A DNA stretch of 6,658 nucleotides from Alphaproteobacteria bacterium. Its GTDB lineage: Bacteria; Pseudomonadota; Alphaproteobacteria; JABSOH01; JABAAW01. Below are positions 1-6,630 of the stretch, one piece after another. Positions within the stretch are counted from its first letter, which is position 1. Every line of letters starts with the position of its first letter. A program made the translations under genes and the position numbers. The stretch covers positions 1 to 6,658 of the forward strand of contig JABAAD010000038.1 of NCBI GenBank assembly GCA_014238935.1, given 5' to 3'. Under the pieces are notes generated by a model. The model was given only the letters and a program-made list of their open reading frames with translations, did not search any database and had not been told where the DNA came from.

Positions 1-397
1 CATTGTGATCGAAGCCGTTCGAATTGCTCCCTTCCTCCTTCATCAATTTGTTAAGTTCCTTCTCACCCGCATGCCCGAAAGGAGGATGCCCCAAGTCGTG
101 CGCCAGCGCAATCGCCTCCGTCAGATCTTCGTCGACACCAATGGCACGCGCGAGCGAACGCGCGATCTGCGCTACCTCCAAAGTATGCGTCAGCCTCGTG
201 CGAAAATGATCCCCTTGCGGCGCAATAAAAACTTGCGTCTTATGCATCAATCGACGAAACGCACGCGAATAAAGTATACGGTCGCGGTCTCGCTGATACG
301 CACTGCGCGAACCCTGCTTGCCTTCTTCTCCTTCTTCCTTGTGACAACGGCGAACAAAAGGTTCTTCCAAAGGCGTTGCTATCTGCGAACGCGACAC
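1..397 (-). CDS. dgt: dGTP triphosphohydrolase, HD superfamily (N-terminal 132 codons; runs off left edge)
   Basis: This family hydrolyses dGTP, and often other dNTPs, to the deoxynucleoside plus tripolyphosphate in the cytoplasm, helping set dNTP pools. The visible 132 codons carry its N-terminal signature. [17 protein letters not shown] is at residues 34-50, HKTQVF at 52-57, [20 protein letters not shown] at 62-81, and the HD motif [14 protein letters not shown] at 99-112, followed by GFDHN at 128-132. H71 and H100-D101 are the expected metal ligands. The rest of the protein lies beyond base 1. The start is taken as GTG at 397-395, because an in-frame TAG (the stop of the upstream gene) lies only two codons before it and no ATG occurs until residue 51. 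TTG at residue 10 is the alternative start. The gene begins 6 bases after the upstream stop, so co-transcription and translational coupling are likely. The family call is firm. Which dNTPs it prefers cannot be read from this fragment. Confidence 0.92.
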   Translation of the reverse strand, partial: MSRSQIATPLEEPFVRRCHKEEGEEGKQGSRSAYQRDRDRILYSRAFRRLMHKTQVFIAPQGDHFRTRLTHTLEVAQIARSLARAIGVDEDLTEAIALAHDLGHPPFGHAGEKELNKLMKEEGSNSNGFDHN

Positions 398-399
398 TT

Positions 400-405
400 T
401 CCTCT
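400..405 (-). promoter_or_regulatory. Shine-Dalgarno-like AGAGGA overlapping the upstream stop codon
   Basis: On the minus strand AGAGGA lies only 2 bases before the proposed GTG start of dgt and overlaps the TAG stop of the preceding gene. The spacing is unusually tight, so initiation probably depends on ribosomes finishing the upstream gene. It supports the GTG only weakly, because the usual spacing is 5-9 bases. Confidence 0.4.
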
Positions 406-3184
406 ACGCCGCTTGCATGAGAGTTGATACATCGATTTTTTCTCTGAGCGCCCGCCTGACCTCCATCGCCATCTCGTTGTGATTGACGAAGATTCCGCCG
501 ACGATCTCGTTCTTCTCGTTAATGACGATCTGCCACCACTTCGCATCCTTCACCGCTCCTCGGTTGAAAGTGCGGTCGCTGCGATTCGGTTTCGTGCGCC
601 CGAAACAAAACAGGTTGAAGTTCGGTACCTTGAGAATGTACGGCGTGTTGTAAATGTCAAGGTCGATCGTCTTGTCGTAACCCAGCATGTTGTGCGCGGC
701 AATCCTTCCCATCTCCAAGCCGATGCCCCACAAACCGCTTGCTCTCTCCCTGCCCCAGCGCGCGCAGTCTCCCGCGGCATAGACATTTTGACGCGAGGTT
801 TGCATGTTGGCATTCACCGCGATCGCTTCCTCGTCCATGATCAGATCCGTATTGCGCACGAGCTTCGTCTGCGGCTGGATGCCGATCGAAAAGACACACA
901 AGTCCGTCTGCCGCTCGGAATTCTTTTTCATCTTGACGCTCTCGATGCCGCGCGCGCCGCCGACAACCTCGGTGACCTCTTCCTCCAGCAAAACCTCGAT
1001 GTCGTTTTGCATCAGAAAATGACGCAGAATCTCGGCAGAGATACGATCGCCCTGCCGCTCGATCAAATGCGCGTGCCTGTGGACCAGCGTCGTTTGCAAG
1101 CCCAACTTTTTCAACGCCAGCGCGATCTCGACACCCTGCAAGCCGCCGCCGACCATTATCGCTTTCTTGGCGCCGCGTTCCTGCACCCATCGTCGCATCG
1201 CCATCGCTTGGTCAGCACCGCGCATGGAGAAGACGCCCGCCGTTCCCGCAAAGGGAGGCGTAACCGCGCGCGAGCCCAGCGCGAGCAGCAGACGATCGTA
1301 TGCCAACTCCTCGCCCGTCGACAGCACGAGACGACGCTCCTCGATGTCCAACTCCGAGACAAAGGTGTTCAGCCAAAGCGTGACCTTGTTCTTCTTGTAC
1401 CACCTCTCGTCCAAAAGAGAAAGAGCATCCATACCGCTGCGTCCGTAAATCAGACGACAAAGACCCATACGATTGTAAAAACTGTACGGCTCGGCAGAAA
1501 TCTGCGCAACCTTGCAATAAGGACTGAGCATACGCAAAAACTGAACGGCGCTCGAACCCGCAACGCCGTTGCCGACCACCACCAAACGCAAGTCCTTGTT
1601 CGAATCTTGCGCTTGCGTCTTCGGCACGATGATGTCGGGATCGATGTGTCCCAACGAAAAAGCTCCCGCAGACACGGAGTCACCCGCCTCGACAGGCAGC
1701 TTCTTCGCCTTGGCGTGCGAAAGGTTCAGGCTGACATCCACCCTGCCGCTCACCTTCATCATGCAAGCCATACGCGCCTTGCCGAGCAATCCGAGACGCA
1801 GGAGGGTGTTGCGTTCTTCCTCTCCCAACGGCTCGACATTCTCCTCGCCACCCAGCACGACGATCGGATCAGCACCGCAGATACCCATGCGACATCCGCT
1901 CTCGATAGGCAATCCCTTAGCCTCCATCGCCTCCAAAACAGGACGGTCGGGCTTGGCGAGGCACAGCGTGTTCGACTGCTCTTCGAAAACCTCGAAACCA
2001 CTGTCTTTCTGATTCGCCAACGACTTCTGCAATCCCGACAAACTGCCGACCCCGACGCTCTGTCCCTTCGTCTTCAATCGCAGAAAACGTCTCTCCTGCA
2101 ACAGCGAGCCCGCAAGCCACCCCAGTAGCAGCAACAACAGCAAGGCGCGAATCGTCTGCAGACGCTCGCCCGCCCAAGCGCCGAAGGTAGCACTCGCCTC
2201 CGCGCCCACAGCAAAAACGGGCAGCAGCAAACGCAGGCTGCCGCCAAAGGCATCGCCGTCCTCAACAAGCTCGGCGCGAAGTCCCGCGAGGCTCTGCATG
2301 GCGGAAAACATCGCCGGCAGAGAAAACCAGTAGAAAGTCGTCAAGGCAGCGCACAAGGCAAGCAGCGCGATCCGATAGGCACTGAGCGGAATGTAGGCGA
2401 GCAAAAAGAAATACACTCCTCCCGAAACCACGATAGCCGTCAACACAGAGCGCAGGTAGAGAGCCGTGCCTTCTTCGACCAACCCCCGATAAGAGAAGAA
2501 ACCAAAGATGAGCCCAGGCAACAACCCCAAGAAGGCGTGTCGATGCCAAGCGTATCGGTGATCCGGGTCAGAGAGATCTTCCATCAACGCAGGGCGCGGA
2601 TTGAAGTCGTAGCAGTTCTTGTGACACCCAAGGCAGGGCTTGCAGAACGCGTTCGGCACGACGAGGGCGGGCGCTTGTCCGTAGACCTTTTGTATCGGCG
2701 CAAGCGGACAGAAGCTGCCGCACCATCCGCTCTTGCCCTTGAACAAGATCCCTCCCAAAAGGGCGGCTGCCGCAAAGGAGGCAAGCAGCGCGAGCAAGGC
2801 GTGGTTCGCATCCTCGAAGACGAGCGGCCTCAGCACGACCATGGCAACGAAAGCCAACCCCGCAAAGGCGAAAGCCCATCGTCCCAAAAACTGCGGCAGA
2901 GTGAACGCGAAAGAAAGGTTCAACAAGCGCGGCAGCTGATTGACGCTCGCCAAAGGACACAAGTTGCGCCAAAGCCCCGGCACAAGCAGGAAGACCAACG
3001 GCATCAAAGGCACTGCAATGTTCCAAAAAAACTGCGAAGCCCACGCATGCTCCAGCCACAAACCCCCAAGCACCACAGCCAGCAGCACGAAGAACAAGGG
3101 GCGCAAAGCCCACCACAAGTAGGGGGGGAGAAAGCGTTTCGCTTGCGTGTAGTTGACGAAGGGGCGCTGTAGGAGCGGGGGCAT
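404..3184 (-). CDS. Membrane-anchored fusion: NosR/NapH-like [4Fe-4S] domain, SdhB-like [2Fe-2S] domain, FAD/NAD(P)H oxidoreductase (926 aa)
   Basis: This is a three-part redox protein. Residues 1-370 form a membrane domain with about eight hydrophobic helices (roughly 29-45, 54-71, 102-121, 128-148, 217-233, 244-264, 268-290, 344-362). It carries RNLCPLA (C76), WCGSFCPLAP (C155, C159) and CKPCLGCHKNC (C181, C184, C187, C191), the last being a complete [4Fe-4S] motif. With eight helices and an Arg/Lys-rich N-terminus, both CP motifs and the cluster face the cytoplasm. Residues 398-488 are a ferredoxin-like domain with C431, C436, D439 and C474. Residues 531-926 form a two-dinucleotide-fold oxidoreductase: VVVGNGVAG (535-543) for FAD, ALGS (635-638), VGGGLQGVE (678-686) for NAD(P)H, AAGDCA (803-808) for FAD, and a NirB/rubredoxin-reductase-like ILKVPNFNLFCFG (850-862). 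The ATG has GGAG 8 bases upstream. Inferred role: electron transfer between NAD(P)H and a membrane or quinone acceptor. The acceptor is unknown and no established gene name is recognised. Confidence 0.9.
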   Translation of the reverse strand: MPPLLQRPFVNYTQAKRFLPPYLWWALRPLFFVLLAVVLGGLWLEHAWASQFFWNIAVPLMPLVFLLVPGLWRNLCPLASVNQLPRLLNLSFAFTLPQFLGRWAFAFAGLAFVAMVVLRPLVFEDANHALLALLASFAAAALLGGILFKGKSGWCGSFCPLAPIQKVYGQAPALVVPNAFCKPCLGCHKNCYDFNPRPALMEDLSDPDHRYAWHRHAFLGLLPGLIFGFFSYRGLVEEGTALYLRSVLTAIVVSGGVYFFLLAYIPLSAYRIALLALCAALTTFYWFSLPAMFSAMQSLAGLRAELVEDGDAFGGSLRLLLPVFAVGAEASATFGAWAGERLQTIRALLLLLLLGWLAGSLLQERRFLRLKTKGQSVGVGSLSGLQKSLANQKDSGFEVFEEQSNTLCLAKPDRPVLEAMEAKGLPIESGCRMGICGADPIVVLGGEENVEPLGEEERNTLLRLGLLGKARMACMMKVSGRVDVSLNLSHAKAKKLPVEAGDSVSAGAFSLGHIDPDIIVPKTQAQDSNKDLRLVVVGNGVAGSSAVQFLRMLSPYCKVAQISAEPYSFYNRMGLCRLIYGRSGMDALSLLDERWYKKNKVTLWLNTFVSELDIEERRLVLSTGEELAYDRLLLALGSRAVTPPFAGTAGVFSMRGADQAMAMRRWVQERGAKKAIMVGGGLQGVEIALALKKLGLQTTLVHRHAHLIERQGDRISAEILRHFLMQNDIEVLLEEEVTEVVGGARGIESVKMKKNSERQTDLCVFSIGIQPQTKLVRNTDLIMDEEAIAVNANMQTSRQNVYAAGDCARWGRERASGLWGIGLEMGRIAAHNMLGYDKTIDLDIYNTPYILKVPNFNLFCFGRTKPNRSDRTFNRGAVKDAKWWQIVINEKNEIVGGIFVNHNEMAMEVRRALREKIDVSTLMQAA

Positions 3185-3196
3185 CGTCGAATCTCC

Positions 3197-3208
3197 AGCG
3201 CGCGCGCT
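3197..3208. repeat. 12-base perfect GC palindrome in the short intergenic gap
   Basis: AGCGCGCGCGCT is self-complementary and strictly alternating purine-pyrimidine. It occupies almost half of the 28-base gap between the cyclic-nucleotide-binding gene and the redox fusion, immediately before the GGAG ribosome-binding site (3193-3196). It could form a short mRNA hairpin that tunes translation of the downstream gene. It has no U-tract, so it does not look like a terminator. Confidence 0.45.
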
Positions 3209-3212
3209 CGAC

Positions 3213-3725
3213 TCAGCGCGAGGCGATCAGAGAAGCCATGAATCGGTTGCGCATCGAGAGAACTTTTCCAAAATCGAACAAAAGCTGTCTGGCAAGAAAG
3301 GGTTCTTCCGCAAACAATCGTTCGAAGTCCTGACGCGTGATACGCAGCACCAGTCCTTTGCCGATCGCCTGAATCGTCGCGCTACGCGGTCTTCGTTCAA
3401 AAAATGCCATCTCGCCGAAAACAGAGCCCTCAGGAATAACGGCAAGCACGCGCTGTCCGAAGAAGGGTTGCTTGACCACCACTTGAACCTCTCCCTCAGC
3501 GAGAATGAACACAGCGTCGTCTTTGTCTCCCACAGTGATGAGCGCCTCTTTCGGCTCGAAACGTTGCGCCGTCGCAAAGTCGAGCAAGCGTTTCCAGTCG
3601 TCTTGCGTAAGGTGTTTGAGAACAGAGTTCGCCTCGTCGTCAAGGCGTTTCGAAGGGCTCGAGTCCTTCTTTTGCTTTTGCAAGGCTTCCTTCGCCGTTG
3701 CTGTCTGATAGTCAAAATTTTTCAT
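3213..3725 (-). CDS. Stand-alone cyclic-nucleotide-binding domain protein (170 aa)
   Basis: This is a small cytoplasmic protein made almost entirely of one cNMP-binding beta-barrel, of the type found in CRP and protein kinase A regulatory subunits. Residues 1-32 are polar and Lys/Asp-rich. The barrel runs from about 34 to 140, with FILAEGEVQVVV at 73-84 and the phosphate-binding cassette FGEMAFFERRPRSAT at 103-117. The cassette keeps Glu105 (ribose contact) and Arg114 (phosphate contact), so binding of cAMP or cGMP is plausible. About 30-40 helical residues follow and no helix-turn-helix is present, so it is not a CRP-type transcription factor. The ATG at 3725 is chosen because AGGAGA lies 8 bases upstream. 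The frame stays open a further 57 codons upstream, but that stretch crosses the divergent region and the acnA start. The gene lies 28 bases ahead of the redox fusion, so it is probably co-transcribed and may regulate or dock to it. The domain call is firm; the ligand and target are unknown. Confidence 0.9.
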   Translation of the reverse strand: MKNFDYQTATAKEALQKQKKDSSPSKRLDDEANSVLKHLTQDDWKRLLDFATAQRFEPKEALITVGDKDDAVFILAEGEVQVVVKQPFFGQRVLAVIPEGSVFGEMAFFERRPRSATIQAIGKGLVLRITRQDFERLFAEEPFLARQLLFDFGKVLSMRNRFMASLIASR

Positions 3726-3733
3726 AAAAACTT

Positions 3734-3739
3734 TCTCCT
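3734..3739 (-). promoter_or_regulatory. Ribosome-binding site AGGAGA for the cNMP-binding gene
   Basis: AGGAGA on the minus strand is 8 bases from the ATG at 3725-3723. This near-consensus site at ideal spacing decides the start, ruling out the longer 227-codon reading that would overlap the first codons of acnA. Confidence 0.75.
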
Positions 3740-3790
3740 GCGCTCGCGCACCCTCGAAAGGTACGTCTTCGAACACCTCCTTCAGCCCCG

Positions 3791-3820
3791 TAGACAATGC
3801 TACAGGATTTGTGCTAGCCT
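3791..3820 (+). promoter_or_regulatory. Weak candidate promoter for acnA
   Basis: TAGACA (3791-3796) and TAGCCT (3815-3820) are 18 bases apart, and a TG one base before the second box resembles an extended -10. The -10 match is poor. If real, it overlaps the opposing promoter candidate almost completely, so the two genes would compete for polymerase. Confidence 0.2.
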
Positions 3821-3825
3821 TGCAA
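3797..3825 (-). promoter_or_regulatory. Candidate sigma-70 promoter for the minus-strand operon
   Basis: Read on the minus strand, TTGCAA (3825-3820) and TAGCAT (3802-3797) are separated by exactly 17 bases. Each matches the -35 and -10 consensus at four of six positions. Transcription would begin around 3790, leaving a leader of about 65 bases before the cNMP-binding ATG. The call rests on eye matching only. Confidence 0.35.
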
Positions 3826-3873
3826 CGATTGTTTTCAAGAGGTTGTTTTTCTCGAAGGTTTTCCGTAGTAGCG

Positions 3874-6558
3874 ATGCAAGCAACGCCTCCGCACAAGAGT
3901 GTTGACAGCTTTTCCTGTTGCGCGTCCTTCGACGAAGAGGGTTCGTTTTTCTACAGCTTACGGCGTTTGGAAGAGCAGTGTCCGAGTATAGGGCGTCTTC
4001 CGTTCTCGTTGCGCGTCTTGCTGGAAAACTTGCTGCGATTCGAAGACGGGACAAGCGTCGTTCGAGACGACATCACAAGCTTCGAGGCTTGGCAGAAAGA
4101 TCGACGCATCGAGCGCGAGATCACCTATCGACCTACGCGCGTCTTGTTGCAGGACTTTACAGGCGTTCCTGTCGTCGTCGATTTGGCGGCGATGCGCGAT
4201 GCCATGGCTGAATGGGGAGGAGACGCAGAACGAATCAATCCTCTGATTCCGGTCGATTTGGTGATCGATCACTCGGTCGTCGTCGATCACTTCGCCGCGC
4301 GCGACGCCTTCCGTCTGAATGTGAAGCGAGAGTACGAGCGAAATCGTGAACGCTACGAGTTCTTGCGCTGGGGGCAGCGATCGTTTGCAAACTTTCGCGT
4401 CGTGCCGCCCGGAACAGGCATTTGTCATCAGGTGAACTTGGAGTACTTGGCTCAAAGCGTGTGGCAATCAGAGCAGGACGGCGTGCGGTGGATCTATCCC
4501 GACACAGTGGTCGGCGCCGATAGTCACACGACGATGGTCAACGCCTTGGGCGTCTTGGGGTGGGGCGTAGGCGGAATCGAGGCGGAGGCAGCGATGCTCG
4601 GACAGCCCTTGTCGCTCAATGTGCCTGAGGTCGTCGGCTTCGAGGTCGAAGGACGCTTGAGCGAAGGCACAACCGCGACCGACCTCGTGTTGCGAGTCGT
4701 AGAAATGTTGCGCCAAAAAGGAGTCGTCGGAAAATTCGTCGAATTCTTCGGAGCGGGACTCTCCGCGCTCTCGCTTGCCGATCGCGCGACCATCGCCAAC
4801 ATGGCACCCGAATACGGCGCGACTTGCGGCATCTTTCCCATCGACGAAGAGACCTTGCGCTACTTGCGTTTGACAGGACGCAGCGAGCAGGTGATCGCTC
4901 GTGTCGAGCGCTACGCAAAGATGCAAGGCTTTTGGCGCAACGACGCATCCCCGCCGCTGTTTACCGATACGCTGCGCTTGGACTTGGCGAGCGTCGATCC
5001 TGCGCTCGCAGGACCGAAACGTCCCCAAGATCGAATCTCGCTCTCTAAAGCATCGCGCTCCTTCGCCGACAGCCTGAAAGAATTTGCTCCTGCTGCTACG
5101 CAGGCAGGCGAAGAAGGAGAATGGGGACACGGTGCCGTTGTGATCGCCGCGATTACCAGTTGCACGAACACATCCAACCCGAATGTTCTGGTGGCGGCGG
5201 GCTTGTTGGCTGAGGCGGCGGCGGCAAGAGGCTTGCGCGTTCCCTCGTGGGTCAAAACCTCGTTCGCGCCGGGCAGCCAAGTCGTCACCGACTACCTCAC
5301 GCGCGCAGGGCTGACAGAGCCCTTGGAGACGCTGGGGTTTGCCCTCGTCGGATACGGCTGTACGACCTGCATCGGAAACTCAGGACCTTTGCTAGAAGAG
5401 GTTGCTCGACGCGTGAACGACGAAAATTTGTATGTATGTTCGGTCCTCTCGGGCAATCGCAACTTTGAAGGGCGCGTCAACCCCTTGGTGCGCGCAAACT
5501 ACTTGTGCTCGCCGCCGTTGGTGGTCGCTTACGCCTTGGCGGGCAGCATGCAAGCAGACTTGCTGACACAGCCCTTAGGCAAGGACAAGCACGGGCAGGA
5601 TGTGTACCTAAAAGACATCTGGCCTTCGGACGAGGCGATCGCAGAGAAACTGCGCGTCGCGCTAACGCCGGAGATGTTTCGCAAGCGTTACGCCGATGTG
5701 TTTCAAGGCGCGGAGGGGTGGAACGCTTTAAAGGCTGAGCCCTCGACCTTGTATCGCTGGCAGGCGGCGTCGAGCTATGTTCGCCGTCCATCCTTCTTCG
5801 AGGGCTTGGCGCGTGAGCGGGAGGCGGTTCCTGATATACGAGGCGCGCGTGTGTTGGCGCTTTTGGGCGATTCGATCACGACCGACCATATTTCGCCGGC
5901 AGGATCGTTTAGCGAAGATTCGGCGGCGGGCGTCTATCTTGCAGAGCAGCAGATCTCGAAGCGCGATTTCAACTCTTACGGCGCGCGGCGTGGCAATCAC
6001 GAGGTGATGATGCGTGGCACTTTTGCCAATGTACGCATTCGAAACAGGCTGGCTGCGGGCAGGGAGGGCGGATGGAGCAAGCACATGCCTTCGGGCGAGA
6101 TCATGAGCATATACGATGTGGCGATGCGCTACACACGCGAGGGTGTCGATACGGTGATCGTTGCCGGCAAAGCTTATGGCACGGGCTCGTCGCGCGATTG
6201 GGCTGCCAAGGGGACGCGTTTGTTGGGCGTGCGTGCGGTGATGGCTGAAAGCTTCGAGCGGATTCATCGCTCCAACCTCGTGGGCATGGGAGTTTTGCCG
6301 TTGGAGTTCGTGGACGGCGTCTCGGCGGAGTCCTTGAACATCGACGGCAACGAGACCTTCGACCTGTCGGGCTTGGAGGCTTTGACACCTCGCGGAGAGA
6401 TGACATGCACGCTCAAGCGCGACGGGAAGGAGCAAGCGGTGAGGTTGCGTGTGCGTATCGATACGGCGTTTGAGCTTGCCTATTACACGCACGGCGGCAT
6501 CCTGCCTTATGTGTTGCGCGGGCTGGCGAAGGGAGACGACAGTCAAGCGGCTGCGTGA
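3874..6558 (+). CDS. acnA: Aconitate hydratase, AcnA/IRP1 type (894 aa)
   Basis: This enzyme interconverts citrate and isocitrate through cis-aconitate in the TCA cycle, using a [4Fe-4S] cluster in the cytoplasm. It is full length: 894 residues against 891 in E. coli AcnA. The cluster cysteines are C430 (AITSCTNTSNP), C496 and C499 (GCTTCIGNSGP). Other family landmarks are RVLLQDFTGVP (89-99), VDLVIDHSV (127-135), PPGTGICHQVNLEYLAQSVW (178-197), ADSHTTM (215-221), the swivel-domain TTDHISPAG (669-677), NSYGARRGNHEVMMRGTFAN (700-719) and GTGSSRDWAAKG (769-780). ATG 3874 is chosen because homologues begin within about ten residues of the VDSF segment (10-13). No good Shine-Dalgarno site precedes it; GAAGG ends 15 bases upstream. 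An in-frame GTG at 3811 with AGGA 3 bases before it would add 21 residues rich in Arg, Phe and Ser. The family can double as an mRNA-binding iron sensor when the cluster is lost, but nothing here tests that. The gene is divergent from the redox operon and stands alone. Confidence 0.97.
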   Translation: MQATPPHKSVDSFSCCASFDEEGSFFYSLRRLEEQCPSIGRLPFSLRVLLENLLRFEDGTSVVRDDITSFEAWQKDRRIEREITYRPTRVLLQDFTGVPVVVDLAAMRDAMAEWGGDAERINPLIPVDLVIDHSVVVDHFAARDAFRLNVKREYERNRERYEFLRWGQRSFANFRVVPPGTGICHQVNLEYLAQSVWQSEQDGVRWIYPDTVVGADSHTTMVNALGVLGWGVGGIEAEAAMLGQPLSLNVPEVVGFEVEGRLSEGTTATDLVLRVVEMLRQKGVVGKFVEFFGAGLSALSLADRATIANMAPEYGATCGIFPIDEETLRYLRLTGRSEQVIARVERYAKMQGFWRNDASPPLFTDTLRLDLASVDPALAGPKRPQDRISLSKASRSFADSLKEFAPAATQAGEEGEWGHGAVVIAAITSCTNTSNPNVLVAAGLLAEAAAARGLRVPSWVKTSFAPGSQVVTDYLTRAGLTEPLETLGFALVGYGCTTCIGNSGPLLEEVARRVNDENLYVCSVLSGNRNFEGRVNPLVRANYLCSPPLVVAYALAGSMQADLLTQPLGKDKHGQDVYLKDIWPSDEAIAEKLRVALTPEMFRKRYADVFQGAEGWNALKAEPSTLYRWQAASSYVRRPSFFEGLAREREAVPDIRGARVLALLGDSITTDHISPAGSFSEDSAAGVYLAEQQISKRDFNSYGARRGNHEVMMRGTFANVRIRNRLAAGREGGWSKHMPSGEIMSIYDVAMRYTREGVDTVIVAGKAYGTGSSRDWAAKGTRLLGVRAVMAESFERIHRSNLVGMGVLPLEFVDGVSAESLNIDGNETFDLSGLEALTPRGEMTCTLKRDGKEQAVRLRVRIDTAFELAYYTHGGILPYVLRGLAKGDDSQAAA

Positions 6559-6630
6559 GCAGGACGGCGCGGGAACGGGAATGAGGCGCGCGGCTGCGGA
6601 GGGGAGACTCCAAGTATCAAAAAGAGATCC

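Noticed and set aside
5..427. 140-codon plus-strand open frame at the left edge
   Set aside because: The opposite strand gives an unmistakable dGTPase N-terminus with the HD motif, so this frame is a shadow.
479..2128. 549-codon plus-strand open frame opposite the oxidoreductase gene
   Set aside because: It is the antisense shadow of a strongly supported minus-strand gene. Its translation is Arg/Leu/Gln/His-rich with no recognisable domain, as expected opposite GC-rich coding sequence.
3811..3873. Leader resembling a mitochondrial-type targeting peptide on aconitase
   Set aside because: The 21 residues look basic and amphipathic, but the surrounding genes are organised as a bacterial operon, the codons there differ from the rest of acnA, and homologues start near the downstream ATG.
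3726..3896. 57-codon N-terminal extension of the cNMP-binding protein
   Set aside because: It would overlap the first codons of acnA and cover both promoter candidates. The internal ATG at 3725 has a near-ideal AGGAGA site and the extension adds no domain.
3153..3905. 250-codon plus-strand open frame across the cNMP-binding gene
   Set aside because: It lies opposite the cNMP-binding domain, spans the divergent region and overlaps the acnA start in another frame. No domain is recognisable.
4468..5280. 270-codon minus-strand open frame inside acnA
   Set aside because: It is antisense to conserved aconitase coding sequence and its composition is not protein-like for a known family.
5728..6546. 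272-codon minus-strand open frame inside acnA
   Set aside because: It is antisense to the aconitase swivel domain, whose motifs read cleanly on the plus strand.
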